Of a stretch of 64,000 nt of DNA, positions 30,475-42,428 are shown one piece after another. The translations under genes were made by a program, and so were the position numbers. Within the stretch, counting starts at the first letter, position 1; the number at the start of each line of letters is the position of its first letter. Under the pieces are notes generated by a model. It ran no database searches and was not told the origin of the DNA. It worked only from the letters and a program-made list of their open reading frames with translations. Origin of the DNA: Symbiodinium natans (taxonomy: Eukaryota; Sar; Dinophyceae; Suessiales; Symbiodiniaceae); contig CAJNDS010002313.1 in NCBI GenBank assembly GCA_905221605.1, forward strand, positions 321,001 through 385,000, given 5' to 3'.

Positions 30475-33400
30475 GTTCGCTTCTGGGCGAAGGTGAGGTC
30501 TCCTGATGACCGGGAAGGGACCAACCACTGCCACCGGCGGGTAAGCAATGTAAGCAGAGAGTTCTCGCGCCCAAACTATGGCAAGGGGAATGTACTCATC
30601 TCCACTTCAGAGTTGTTGGGGGCGTGCTCATGACAGCTAGGCCCGATGCTTACCCTCTTGGGTTGAGGCCTGGCCCTAAAAGGCACAGCCTTCACTCCAT
30701 GAACTGGATGAAGCGTGCGTAGTCGACCCACGGACTGGCTCAAGCCGTGTCGTCCTAGTTTTTCGGTTGCTACGTGTGGCCTCGAAGAAGCTGCACGCAC
30801 GGGATACCCGGCAGGAGGGGGGGGGCAGGCCCTTGAAGCACAGCACAACAAAGGATAGCAAGTCAAGGCGATGAAACGGCTAGGTAGCCTGTAGTAACAG
30901 CAAGGGAGCCTTGTTGCCTTCACCTAGGGCTGTCGAGGGCCCCTCCCTAGCACAGGGGCAGTGATGCAGACAGCACAGGGATGGCATTGAGTGACGGGCT
31001 CGAAGGATGTACTGAGCCTGGGGACTTGCCAGCCCGAAGAGGGGATTGTTCTTTTTTTCATAAAGGGAATGATTCCCTTGAGCGACGTACAAGGGACCCT
31101 AATGTAGAACAACCCCCAATCAGAGAGCACAGGTCTCACAGCTCGCTTCTGCAATTGCATGAGCGAGTCTGTCCTTCGTAGCGAGCCCTGGGATGCTCTT
31201 GGAAGTGTTGTGTAGCTGTTGTTTGCTTGTATGATGCGATTTGTGTGGGTAGATTGTATCAAGGTTCCAAGAGCAGGAAGGTGGCAGAAGCTCAACATTC
31301 AGCAGCGCGCCAAGCTGCTCATACGTGTGAGGCTCTACATCTCTGCAAGAGGCAGGGAAAAATCCGAACTGTACAATTCTTCTGCATGTCTCGTAACAAG
31401 GCGCGCGCCCGCTGTAGTCGAGGTGCATGTCGGTCGCATCAGGCCCCTAGCCACCCGAAGAAGCTCCCACCAGCTGATCCTTCACTCAACATCCCAAGCC
31501 CCGCGCCCCTTAGATCCCCCTCAACCCCACTCGGAGCCCCAGAGCTACCCCAAGCCTAACCTCCACCTTGAGCAAAATCTCACAGCCCCTTCCCCTAAAA
31601 CTCCTTCAGCCCCTGAGCCCCATCCAGGCCCGGGTGCGCCTGGCCTCCATGGCCCCCGGCCTCAAGGATCCCCGAGGGAGGGGTCTGTCCTGTCTGGGCT
31701 TTAAGAGGATCGTCTTTCGGAATTTTCGGAGGGCTTAAGCGATGCGCTTCGCCCAGCTGTGCAGGAGGGAGCACCCTGAATCGTGAGCTCTGTGGTTTGG
31801 CCCTAAACCCAAAAACTGTGCCTGCCACCTTGGTTGGTCCGGGCTGAGAGACATTGTTTTCTACGGGTGATAAACAAAACATGACCAAATCAACAGCCGG
31901 ATAACAGTGGCTCATAGTCTAAGTTGGGGGGGGGGGGGGTCGGGCTCTTCTGGCGTTTTGAACCTGGGTTTTTTCTTTGTTCTTCTTCTTTTTTTTAGTG
32001 TTATTAGTATTTATGCGATGGTCGTTCCTCATGTTGTCATAGTTGGGCTATGTTTAGTTGCATCCTTGCCGTGTCGATTACCCAACTAGGCAAGTGGCCC
32101 GCAGATCCGAAACCGCACCAGGACTTCACGAAGACGCTGACGACGGAGAAGGCACGTCCTCCCACAACTTAAGGCAGCCAGCCCCATCTATGGCCTCGGC
32201 CCTGTGCTGCTTTTGTGTTCGGGTTCGGGTCGCAGCATTGAGGCCACCTTCGCCATCGGCACAGATGCCAACTGCGCGCTCAGGGCAGCTTGCTTGAATT
32301 GACAAAGCCCCCCCAGACATGGCGACGTGGGGCCCAGCATGGCTAGCGGGACTCGCTGCGGACTACGGAGTCCGTTGGCTTTGTCAAAGCGTGAGCATGA
32401 CACCGACGCCTTAAGTGACCAAGGCCTTTTGCGAATGTGGCAAGGATTTTGGATTTGGGGTTGTAGTGTTGCGTAGCTGTGCTGAGGGACTTATCTTCTT
32501 TGTGTTAGTACTGCGATTGTTATCGTTGTGCTTAGTCTTATTGTCATGACTTTTTCGGTTCTTGAAAATCTAATGGTTAGTGCTGTTGCTACTGTTTACT
32601 TGCAGTTGCTGGAATTTGTCTGCTACCGCACATACTACTGTCAATATTCTTGGAGGTATGATTAGTGATCATCATTCTTCTCGTCGTTGTTTTTTCCTCC
32701 CTTATCCCCAAGCTCCTAACCCTATGAACCTCTTGGGCAGAGTGTTTGGCTTAGTTGTCACGGTAAGGGCTAGTGGGCTGTTAGGTTCCATGTCTCATGG
32801 GCTTCTTATGGATGTGTAGTGTAGAAGTCTGTATGAGGCAGGAGGGCCGTGGGTGAAAGAACAGAAATGCAGTAGATAGGTTCGGCGGCTAGCTGAGCGC
32901 GGGCCGGAGGGTTGGGATAGGATTCTTAAACCCACTGTGCGAAGACTTGTGAGGTTAATTTCATGGAATGAAGTAAGTGTGTGTGTGTGTGTGTGTGTGT
33001 GCGACTTCACGCATCTCGAGACTTCTGCCTCCCGAAGCCCGATAAAGCCTTGAATGCTGCATACTGCGGCAAGGTTTGGTAGACACCTGCCAGACTAGGG
33101 GGTGCGCAGGTAAAAGGTCCTTGCGTCTCGCGTTCGCACGCGGTAGCGACTTGGCTGCAACGGCACATTGTAGGGACATGTCAAACGCTTTGGGCATGAA
33201 AAGCCCTCGAATTGCAGAGCCCCTTCAAGACGACCAATGTAGGATCAAGTCGATTCACCGCAGTTTGCGCAAGGAACAGTTTCCAGGGTAGACTGAAGGC
33301 GGGTGATTCAGCCGCATAACAAGTTCCAAAGCTCCCCCACACCCCTCTTCCGAGGTCGAATTTCAACCGGAGAAGGGCTCGGTGTCACCTGCCTTTCCTG

Positions 33401-36400
33401 AGAAGGGGTGGTTGATTGTCAGCATTCCTCAGGAAGAGCTTCTTTTTCTGCACCCTTCTGAGGCTAAGGTGGTTTCATAGGTCCTTCTTCGTTGTTCCTA
33501 TAACCCGGAGAGCCCCGCAAGTCTATATTTGGCTGGCCGGGTGTGCGTTGATATACAAGTCACGTCGAAGTGGTCCAGTTTTGCGCGGCAGTGAAGTTCT
33601 CAAGAATTGTTTTTTTTTGCCGCCGCCCCGCTTGCTTAGAGGGTTCCTCAGGAGGGGGATATACCCAAGGTTGCCGAATACTCCCTACTACCTATCCCTC
33701 AGGATCCCTAAGCTCCCTAAGGTTCCCTAAGCTCCCTAAGCTTCCCTAGGTACCTACCCCTCCCTTGGGAACCCTCTAACTTGCCCCAGAACTGCACATC
33801 CTGGCATTGGGAAAGTGCAGTGGCCCGTGACCCTATGAACCCGGAAGCTTGCTTCCATTTTTTTTGCAACTCAGGTACGTCGTGGACACCTCGACGCCCT
33901 CCGGCCGCAAGTTGAGAGAACCCTCCTCACTCAATGGCACCCTTTTTGTTTCGCTCCGAGCTCTGCAATCCGGGCCCCCGAAAGCTTCCCAGGCGACTCT
34001 TAGGGTTTAGGGTTTCGGGTTCTCACCTAAGTAGCCAAGCTGCCCCACCAAACGCTGACGCCGTCGGAGACAAGGAACGGAACCTTCCTCAACGCCCGGC
34101 GTTTGCCCCCAAAGGGGAGTGCGAAGGTGGGAGCTCTGTGAGGTCAGGTTGCAAGAGGTTTAGATCAGAACCCTACGGCCCTACAGGAAACAGCCTAGAC
34201 TCAGCTACAAACAGGTTTCCAGGTTGTACAGTCTCTCAACACGTTGTCAGAGCAAAACGGAGCTTTACTTATTGAGATGGCCCACAGAAAGGTATTTAGT
34301 CGCAGGACCTAACAACGTTGCAATGAACAGGTTGCTTGCAGCACATGTACATGAAAATGTGTTTGATCCAAGGCATTTGCGTGCTTCGCCAAAAATCGAA
34401 ACGCCACATGCATGACGAACATGAGGCTTTTGGAAGCACTCGTGTCGCGAAAACTCTTTTCTGTTCCATATGTGTTAATGAGCGACCACATCTGTCTTCG
34501 GTGACCAAAATCGCTTTAGCAGCACACGCGAGGTTTCTACAGAAAAGAATGCACAGGGTTCGGCTGCACATCTCAGACAGCAGCGGGTATAATGTTGCAA
34601 GGTTCAGAACGGCGCACAACAGCGAACATGGCTGAGGCATCCAAGTTCCTGATAGCACCGTGCGTGCGCAAACCGGCACAGCGAAGCCAAAATGCGATCT
34701 TCATTGCAACAGACTACGGTCTTGAGTTCTTCATCACAGTGGTCTTGCTGGCCAGAAGAACGCTCAAGACTTGATCTCCTTGCCCCACTGGGGTATCAGA
34801 TGACTTGGGGTATCAGATGGAGAGCGTAGTCAGGCGCAAATTGCATGGAGACATTCGCAGGTCATGCTCAGCCATGGAGATGAGCTCTTGCTGCAGGCCC
34901 CGGGGGCATTCTGGGTTGAAGCGGGTAGTTGACTGCGTGCCATACATGCACGCTGCTCGCATGAGTGTTTTTTGGGCTGCTTCCATCAAATGTGTGCGAA
35001 GTCGTGAGCCTGAACCCTCATGTAGGATCCGAGCCGTGGCTCCGAGTTTGGGCACCCTGGCGCGCGATGCGCGGAGGGTTGCGAAGGGGAAGAGGGTTTG
35101 CGTTTCGAAAGGCTGGGCAAGTCATGCGGCCGTTGGCATAACATAAGTCAGAGCCTAGTCCCTTGCGACATGCTGCTCTTACGATCATGCTATTGCTGTC
35201 TGTCCCCCCCCCGGTCTCTTTTCATGTTTGCTGGGAGTTGCGTGGGGCCAGGGCGATCTCTAGACTGCCCCTCTTGCTCAGGTACATGGTCAACATCGAA
35301 CTGAATCTTGAGACTGCGCTTCAGCACCCTGAACCCTAAATCCTAAACCCTGGAACCCTAAACCCGGGAACCCCCAAACTAAGCCTCAAGTTTTCTCGCG
35401 CCTTGGGTCCGTCGCGGGAGTTCATGGTCGGGCTCGGAGCCTGAAAAATCCTGCACAAAACTCCACAAGCTGTTTAGGGTTTAGGGTTTATAATAGGGTT
35501 TAGGGCTTAGGGTGACTCACTGACTCATTGAACGCAGGCCATCCCAAGCAAGCCTCTTGATCCCTTTTGTGCCCGAAGCCGTGACCCCATCACGCTAAAC
35601 CTCAGCCCAAAGCGGTTGCCAGGTAGGTCCAACGGTGAGGATGCCAGGCAGCTGAAAGTAACCCCTAAGCCCTAAACCCTAAACCCTAAGCCTAAACCCT
35701 AAACCCTAAACCCTAGAATCCTGAAGTCCTAGGCCCTAAACCCCAAAATCTAAATTCCGAAACCCAAACCGAGAAGAACCTCCGAGGACCTGAGCAGCCC
35801 AAGTCAGCTGCAGCCGATTCTGCGCTGAGCTCCGTTTAGAGAGAAATATGGGTACCCTTTTAGGGTCCCTTTAAGGGGCTTCTATTCTATTTGGGGTTTT
35901 AAAGCGGTCTATTTTGGGAAGTACCCAAGTGTCCTTTAAGCAACAAGAGTTCTGGGTTTGGGGTTGTGGTTCTGGCATTACACAGACAAAGGAGTTCTCT
36001 AGCGTTCGCTTGCATATGCTTGGACGGGGAAGGGCCCACAGGAACGTGCCTCCCAGTGCAAAGCACCGGCAGGGCCGAGGCAGGGCACGAGCAAAGCACC
36101 TGGCACGCTTCCCAGCCATGCGGAAAGAGAGTTGAAACGTGCACGTCGGCGATGATTCTGATGCAACTTCCTGCAGGCATGCGTTGGACATGCTATGCCC
36201 TTGTTGGCGAGAGCCCGGGGGCCCTTGAAGTAGCCTACCAGCTCCATGCACTGCTGTCGAAGTTGCGTGCTGCGGCTTGTGGCTTAACCAAGCCTTTTTG
36301 TGCGAGTCTTGCCTAGACATCCAAGTGGGGACGGTGAGGCCGGGCAAGGGATCAGTGGCCCCCTGAAAGACTGGTTTGCAAGTCAGGGCGCCCTTTGAAC

Positions 36401-36586
36401 GGGTGGGAGTGGTAAGTTCCTGCTCGCAGGCCAAGAAGCACCCGGCTCTTTGATTCCTTAACCATGATCCGAACCCGAATAGCACGTCAACTTTTGAACA
36501 TCTGTGGAAGCCATCGACGCGCTACTGCCCTGGCATCGTTCAATCACCAGAGTCGTAAAGGTGGAGGAAGAACCTGTTGCCCGCAG
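30475..36586. other. spacer with few exon-like stretches
   Basis: Candidates: 33875-33945 after a T8 tract and CTCAG (YVVDTSTPSGRKLREPS) and 35282-35339 (CTCAG|GTAC, YMVNIELNLETALQHPEP then TAA). These two share the YxV start and the phase but could not be joined. (TG)n at 32974-33001. Short telomere-type tracts at 35326-35370, 35474-35515 and 35658-35720. Nothing else recognised. Confidence 0.5.
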
Positions 36587-36799
36587 GCAAAGAGAACGCA
36601 GACATGGAGGACCAGTATGTGGTGGAGACAGATGAGCAGCTGGTGTGGCCCCGAAGAGGGAAGACGGGTTTTTTTTCGGGGATTCAAGGCTACACCGAAG
36701 CCTTAGACCATGTGGCGGCAGGTTCGGTACGACTCGGTTCCTGATGCTCACCCTATCATGCGTGTCAAGCTGCCCTTGCATCTGGCCAATGCCTTTTAG
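36587..36799 (+). CDS. two exons of an unrecognised gene
   Basis: Exon 36587-36642 (acceptor CCGCAG|GCAAAG, GT donor AGCTG|GTGTGG; KENADMEDQYVVETDEQL) joins in frame to 36722-36799 (acceptor GCGGCAG|GTTCGG; VRYDSVPDAHPIMRVKLPLH then LANAF and TAG). A GC donor before the stop (AAT|GCC at 36791) could extend it. Composition and reading are protein-like, but no family was recognised. Confidence 0.5.
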
Positions 36800-37016
36800 T
36801 CCGAGAGTCGCCCCCACAAGAGCTTCGAAAGACCTAACTCCGTATAGCACGACGATGCAACATCATCCAAAAACGGGAAGCCGATACCCTCGCCCAGTCA
36901 TAGTGCGAAAAGCTGGTTGCCGGATGGCTGAGGCAGCCGAATTTCACCAGGCCCTTGGAGAGGTGACCTGAGGGCCGGTTGCAGGGGAGCCGATTCGCAG
37001 TGCGAGTTCATTGTGT

Positions 37017-37381
37017 ATGTGTATATGTATGTGTATGTGTATGTCTTGTATATGTATGTATGTATGTATGTATGTAATGTAATGTAATGTAATGTAATGT
37101 AATGTAATGTAATGTAATGTAATGTAATGTAATGTAATGTAATGTAATGTAATGTAATGTAATGTAATGTAATGTAATGTAATGTAATGTAATGTAATGT
37201 AATGTAATGTAATGTAATGTATGTATGTATGTATGTATGTATGTATGTATGTATGTATGTATGTATGTGTATATGTATGTATGTGTGTATGTATGTATGT
37301 ATGTATGTATGTATGTATGTATGTATGTATGTATGTATGTATGTATGTATGTATGTATGTATGTATGTATGTATGTATGTG
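37017..37381. repeat. TAATG pentamer and ATGT tetramer microsatellite
   Basis: About 360 bp: short TG/ATGT units, then about 30 copies of the 5-mer AATGT (37074-37218), then ATGT copies with a few interruptions. Long artificial frames (YIHT, VCMY) over it are not genes. Confidence 0.98.
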
Positions 37382-37533
37382 TGCAGCTGAAGGCCCCTGT
37401 GCATTTTTAGGGCTTTCAGGGCTCCGAGTTTGGCGCAGTGGACCCGAGTCTTAATGGGAAGCGTGAGCACAAAACCCGAGTCCTGCGATGAGGGCGTCTT
37501 TGTTGGCCTCTTCAAGTCTGGGGACTCGAGTGG

Positions 37534-37620
37534 GTTTAGGGCTTAGGGCTTGGGGTTTAGGGCTTAGGGCTTAGGGCTTAGGGCTTAGGGTTTAGGGTTT
37601 AGGGTTTAGGGTTTAGGGGA
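37534..37620. repeat. TTAGGGC to TTTAGGG graded tract
   Basis: Starts as TTAGGGC repeats and changes abruptly to TTTAGGG. A second short tract with 1-2 base slips at 37795-37862. Confidence 0.95.
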
Positions 37621-37862
37621 TCGGTCTCCACAGCTGTAACACTCAGATCGCGGGCACGCCACTGCTCACTTCGTGTGAGAGCAGACTCTCGAGGTTTCGC
37701 TGAGGGCTCGTATTTACCCAGCATTTGGGTGCGTGCTCCCTCATCGGATCCCCATCGTATCAAGTATCTAGGTCGGCTGAGGTCTTGGTTCAGGGTTTAG
37801 GTTTACGGTAGGGTTTAGGGTTTAGGGTTTTTAGGGTTTAGGGTTATTAGGGTTTAGGGTAT

Positions 37863-39933
37863 CGGCTTTGAGTTCTACAACCTGCCAGGAGTGGCAGATG
37901 CCCGTCGGCCAAATGATGCCGTGGATGATGCCTCCTGCGTCGTGTGCCCAGTCTCCTGCGGGGGAGCATTATTAGATACGTGGTCAACATTACCGCTTGC
38001 TCATTTTAGTAGAGGGGGTAGTTGTTGCAGCAAAACGCCGAATGATATTGTTATTTGATACGATAGGATAAAAGTGCGGTAGGTGAAAAACATGGGAAAC
38101 GATAGGGGACGCGCTAATTCAAAAACAAGCAAGGCTTAAACGAGTGATTTTGACGCCGACTCCAGACCAGCAGTGCTGATGCGCCTCATAAATCTAGCCA
38201 GGGACGAGTACTGCCCGAACCGAGCAACGAGTCGAATCGAAGTCCGCCACCCAACCCTCTCGGAGCTCTAACCAAGGGCAGATCGAATTTGAGCCGATCT
38301 TGAAACCATCGATTGTTGCATGTTGAACCGCAGACCCTCAAGTTACCCTAAATTTCCAAGAGTTTTGGGCTTCAACCCCCACATAGTCCGGAACGCAGTT
38401 CCAACACAGCGGAAAGTGCTTGAGCCCGTGCAAACAGGGGTTGTTTAGCGCCAGCAATCATGGCAGCACTCTTTGCTTTTGGAAGCCCTAATCTGGACCC
38501 TTCGATAGCAGACGGCCCTTCGGAAAGTATTCTGGTGAGGCCATGAGTCGAGGGCCGTCCTTTCGGGGATGTCTCCCTTGCGTCTGTTACCTCCCTGAAC
38601 CCCGTCAAGCCCAGTGCAAAAGAAGAATGGCGCCAGGTGGAGTGGGTCGAGCTACAGCCGAGGCAGGGGCGGCGGACAACTATCATGAGATTCTAGGGTA
38701 TTTCTTTGTTAACAGGGTTTTAAAAGAGGTTTTTTCGGGTTTCAAGTTTGTTTTTTGCTTTTAGGTCATTTTGAGCTTTTTGGGCCATACCAATCCAATC
38801 ATAACAAGGTTGGTAGCAACAATCGCCCAGAAGGTCCAGGGCCTCCAAGTGCCCAACCCCTCACATCCCCACGTTGCGTGCCCAAGGTGCACGCCACGCA
38901 ACCCTAAACCTTGAAAAAAACGACCCTAAACCCTACGTCCAATCCTTTCAGGGTTCAAAGCTACGGGTCTGGGAGAAAGGGCAGTTCTCTGCATTTTCGG
39001 TTGTCCTTTCGCAAAATGAACTCGGCACCATGTGAAGTGCAAGCTCAGGTGCCGAAAGGAAGCCCTCATGATCCAGCCAGAAATTCCAAACTTCAAGTTA
39101 AGCCCCCGCCTGCTAAAGAGACGCCCAAAAACCACAGTGAAAGAAGCTCGCCCCGAGTCCTCCGAGACGCAGTCAACTCGACAATCCCTGGGATGACGTC
39201 ACTTGAGTCACTTGAGTGTGAAGTTCTACACTTCAGAGTGTCGGCTGCGACAAGGTGTGCCTCAGCAGAAGCAACGCTACTGCGCCACCTACCCGAACAT
39301 CGCACGATGCCGCCTCGGCCTCGTTCCGCGCATCGACCTGCTGCGTGAGCTCCTTGATCCCTAACACCTTGATCCCAAACACGCCCGAAAGCTCAAAGCT
39401 CGAAAACCGTACCCCTTGCTGAGGTCATGGTGTGAGCTGCTCTTTCGCACACTCCCGGGCAGAGGCTTGGTGGGCTTTAGGGCCAGGGTTGACGCAGGGC
39501 CGTCAAGGGGTTGCGGCCTAGAAGTTGTGAAGCTCTGCCGCTGTGAATTTCAGCCCAAGCCCCCTTCGCCAGGGCTTTTGTTGGACCCTCAAAAGCCCTT
39601 TCAAACCTTTTCCTTGATGAGTAGGCTCGCGCCCTCCATCCTGCAAGGTCACGGCACCCCTGCTGACACCAGAGGTGCGCACGGGGGGATTGGGATGTTT
39701 GATGGCATCAGCCCAAGGTCTCACCACTTCAGGCGGTAATTAGCAAGGGGGGGGGGTGGGGGGGGGCGGGGGCTCTGCAAGCAGATGACGATGCAGATAT
39801 ATGCAGATGCTGGCATGCAGGGGGAACGTTGGGTGTTTGCAAGCTGTTGGAGCTCGAGCCTACTTCCGCAACTGGCGTGCATAGCCTCCCGATCAGAGCC
39901 TGGAAAGCAATCCTTCGAAGCCTTTTTGCAATC
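37863..39933. other. spacer upstream of the GS-NDPK gene
   Basis: Exon-like piece at 37892-37950 (TGCCAG|GAGTGG, EWQMPVGQMMPWMMPPA) with Met-rich composition. An open frame at 38911-39348 is unrecognised. G-rich tract at 39747-39772. Confidence 0.45.
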
Positions 39934-40023
39934 ATGGCCGAGAAGAAAGTCGACCCAGCGACCGGCGAGGCGTACACGCTGAAGGAGCTCATGGCGCACT
40001 ACAAGGGGACGTACAAGAAAAAG
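39934..40023 (+). CDS. GS-NDPK exon 1
   Basis: ATG with G at +4. Reads MAEKKVDPATGEAYTLKELM then AHYKGTYKKK. The donor AAG|GAGCTC is of GA type; reading on gives a stop at 40108-40110 and loses similarity. Confidence 0.85.
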
Positions 40024-42428
40024 GAGCTCAGGGGCACCTTGCAAGGGGCTCTTGTGACTCTTGTGCGAGGGCTGCGCAGAATGCAACGATGGGTGTGCGC
40101 GATGCCGTAAATCCGGCTGCGAGCATTGGCGGGGTTCATGCTGCGAGCGATTGTAACGAGTCATGTTGCGAGCATTGTGGGGGTTCATGCTGTTTCATGC
40201 TGTGATCTAATTGCCAGGAGCTGGAGGAGTATTTTGACAACCACTGCAAGCCCATCAAGGTTCGACAGAGCAAGGGCAAGGTGGCCAAGCCCTCGAAGGA
40301 GGACAAGAAGAAGCCCGAGCCCAAGGCCAAGGCCAAGGCGAAGGCAAAGACCGAGAAACCGAAGCCAAAGAAGGAGTCAAAGGACGATGACGAGCCGAAG
40401 GGCCTGCGCACTGGCAAGGATGCCGGCGCCTCGGGCTTGGCCAAGCTCCGCACCTTCAGCCGCTGCGTGCTCGCCGAGTACGTGTGGCTGGATGCGGACG
40501 GCGTCACGCGCTCCAAGACCATGACGATGACCGCGCGACCGACCAAGGTCTCCGACCTGAAGGTGTGGAACTACGATGGAAGCAGCACCGGCCAGGCGGA
40601 TGGGCACAACTCAGAGGTGCTCCTGAAGCCTCGTGCGATTTTTAACGACCCCTTCCGGGGTTTCCCGCATGTGATGGTGCTGGCGGATGCCTGGCAGGCC
40701 TGGGACGACAAGCCTGCCAAGAACAACACCCGTGCCGCCTGCGCCGAGACGATGGACATGTACAAGTCACTCGATCCCTGGTTCGGCATCGAGCAGGAGT
40801 ACACGCTGATGAAGCCAGGCAAGGTGGGCTTGAAGCCGACTGTGCCTTTGGGTTTCAACACGGACGGCTCCGAGCCGGCCCCTCAGGGACCGTACTACAC
40901 AGGTGCAGGCTACAACGTGGCCATTGGCCGGCCAGTGGCAGATGAGCACTACAAGATGTGCCTTGAGGCTGGCGTCAAGATCTCGGGCATCAACGCCGAG
41001 GTCATGCCTGGTCAGTGGGAGTTCCAAGTCGGCCCGTGCCGCGGCATCGAGATGGGTGACCACCTGACCATGTCGCGCTACATCATGCTGCGCGTCACCG
41101 AGAAGCACGACTGCGTCTGCTCCTTCGACCCCAAGCCGAAGGAGGGTGACTGGAATGGTGCCGGCTGCCACACGAACTTCTCGGTGACACCCATGCGGAT
41201 CCAGGGCGGCTACGACTGCATCATCAAGGTCTGCGAGGCCTTCGGCAAGGTGGCCAAGGATCACATTGCCGAGTACGGTGAGGGCAACGACAAGCGCCTC
41301 ACGGGAAAGCACGAGACCTGCGACATCAACACTTTCAAGTATGGAGTCGCCAACCGCGGCGCTTCCATCCGCATCCCCCGGGATGCCGAGAAGGCAGGCC
41401 GCGGCTACATGGAGGACCGGCGCCCGGCGGCCAACTGTGACCCTTACCGTGTCACCAACATCATCATGAAGACCACGGGAGAGTGCCTCAACGCTGAGAT
41501 CGTGGAGGCCGGATCCAAGACCCACACCGCCTTCGTCTTCATCAAGCCCCACGCCGTGACCGAGAAGGTCAAGACGCTCGTGAAGGACAAGCTGACAGAT
41601 GCGGGCCTTACCATCAAGCACGAGGGCGCGATCAAGGCGGAGCTCATTGACAAGAAGAAGCTCATTGACACCCACTACGGCGCCATTGCCGCCAAGGCTG
41701 TGAAGATGAAGCCCGCGGACCTGACGGTCCAGGAGAAGGCTCAGGAGGAGTTTGAGAAGCAGTTCGGGGTGAAATGGAGCAAGGTCATGGAGGACGGCTT
41801 GGTCTTCAACGCGATGGATGGTGCCAAGAAGCTGGGAATCAGCCCCGACGAGCTGGGCAAGAAGTACGACCAGCTCAAGAAGGGCGAGACGATCATCAAG
41901 TTCGGTGGCGGCTTCTACTGCGGCAAGGTGGACGACATCTACGTCATCAACGGCTTCTACATGAACATGCGCTCGAAGTTCACCGCCCCGGGCACCAGCA
42001 TCTACTACTACGAGGTGGAGTGGCCGGCGGAGAAGATGGCCTGGGCAGACTTCCGAGGCAAACTCCTAGGCCCCACTGACCCGGCCTCGGCCCCTGCCGA
42101 CTCCCTCCGTGGTTTGATCTACAAGGACTGGAGCGACCTGGGGCTCAAGGCCCAGCCGGACACGGGTGACAACGGAGTCCACGCCTCCGCCTCGCCCTTC
42201 GAGGCGCTGGCGGAGCGATCCAATTGGGTTCGGGCCTCCGTTAGCAAGGACGCCTTCGGCAAGGCGCTTCTGGCCAGTGGCGTCAGCATGAAGATGGCAA
42301 GGGAGTGGTTCGACGATCCCGCCGTCGAGTTCGAGGGCGGCAAGAAGTCTGTCTTCGACATGCTGGAGGATCTGGACGCCGGCGAGTGCCTGAAGAAGTG
42401 CAAGGCCATTGCAGCGGCCAGCAAATGA
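39934..42428 (+). CDS. glutamine synthetase-nucleoside diphosphate kinase fusion (two exons)
   Basis: Exons 39934-40023 and 40218-42428, 766 residues. GS makes glutamine from glutamate, ammonia and ATP; NDPK moves phosphate between nucleotides through a phospho-His. N-terminal 30 residues are on exon 1; a Lys/Pro/Ala-rich linker (about 50-100) follows. GS type II motifs: WNYDGSSTGQ (147-156), WFGIEQEYTL (ligands E222, E224), MPGQWEFQVGPCRG, WNGAGCHTNFS (342-352), NRGASIRIPR, EDRRPAANCDPY (429-440). NDPK part: FVFIKPHAV (469-477), LLGPTDPASA (645 on) and NGVHASAS with the expected catalytic His685; an insertion between the first two makes it longer than a standard NDPK. A 65-residue tail follows. 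Both active sites look intact. The intron starts GA and ends AG, with AGGAGCT at both ends. No organelle-targeting peptide is evident, so a cytosolic place is likely. Higher GC than the SLATT gene. Confidence 0.95.
40024..40217 (+). other. GA-AG intron with internal tandem repeat
   Basis: 194 nt. Begins GAGCTC and ends CCAG before GAGCTG, so AGGAGCT is duplicated at its ends. Inside, three copies of a 24-26 nt unit (yTGCGAGC, then TTCATG) lie at 40117-40189. Confidence 0.85.
40218..42428 (+). CDS. GS-NDPK exon 2
   Basis: Opens ELEEYFDNHCKPIKV and runs without interruption through both catalytic domains to TGA. No ATG lies near its 5' end, which supports the splice to exon 1. Confidence 0.93.
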   Translation, partial: ELEEYFDNHCKPIKVRQSKGKVAKPSKEDKKKPEPKAKAKAKAKTEKPKPKKESKDDDEPKGLRTGKDAGASGLAKLRTFSRCVLAEYVWLDADGVTRSKTMTMTARPTKVSDLKVWNYDGSSTGQADGHNSEVLLKPRAIFNDPFRGFPHVMVLADAWQAWDDKPAKNNTRAACAETMDMYKSLDPWFGIEQEYTLMKPGKVGLKPTVPLGFNTDGSEPAPQGPYYTGAGYNVAIGRPVADEHYKMCLEAGVKISGINAEVMPGQWEFQVGPCRGIEMGDHLTMSRYIMLRVTEKHDCVCSFDPKPKEGDWNGAGCHTNFSVTPMRIQGGYDCIIKVCEAFGKVAKDHIAEYGEGNDKRLTGKHETCDINTFKYGVANRGASIRIPRDAEKAGRGYMEDRRPAANCDPYRVTNIIMKTTGECLNAEIVEAGSKTHTAFVFIKPHAVTEKVKTLVKDKLTDAGLTIKHEGAIKAELIDKKKLIDTHYGAIAAKAVKMKPADLTVQEKAQEEFEKQFGVKWSKVMEDGLVFNAMDGAKKLGISPDELGKKYDQLKKGETIIKFGGGFYCGKVDDIYVINGFYMNMRSKFTAPGTSIYYYEVEWPAEKMAWADFRGKLLGPTDPASAPADSLRGLIYKDWSDLGLKAQPDTGDNGVHASASPFEALAERSNWVRASVSKDAFGKALLASGVSMKMAREWFDDPAVEFEGGKKSVFDMLEDLDAGECLKKCKAIAAASK

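Noticed and set aside
31219-31704. 161-codon plus-strand frame
   Set aside because: Pro/Ser-rich C-terminal half from CCC-rich DNA, no splice or motif support.
33841-33875. T-rich CTTGCTTCCATTTTTTTT stretch before CTCAG considered as a spliced-leader relic
   Set aside because: Compared by eye with the known dinoflagellate spliced leader, it shares only CCATTTT and CTCA; it is better explained as a pyrimidine tract of a splice acceptor.
36898-37515. 205-codon minus-strand frame (YIHT/LHYI repeats) and matching plus frames
   Set aside because: Pure translation of the ATGT/AATGT microsatellite.
40767-41675. 302-codon open frame on the minus strand
   Set aside because: It lies entirely antisense to the GS domain; GC-rich codon usage opens this frame by chance and it has no family features.
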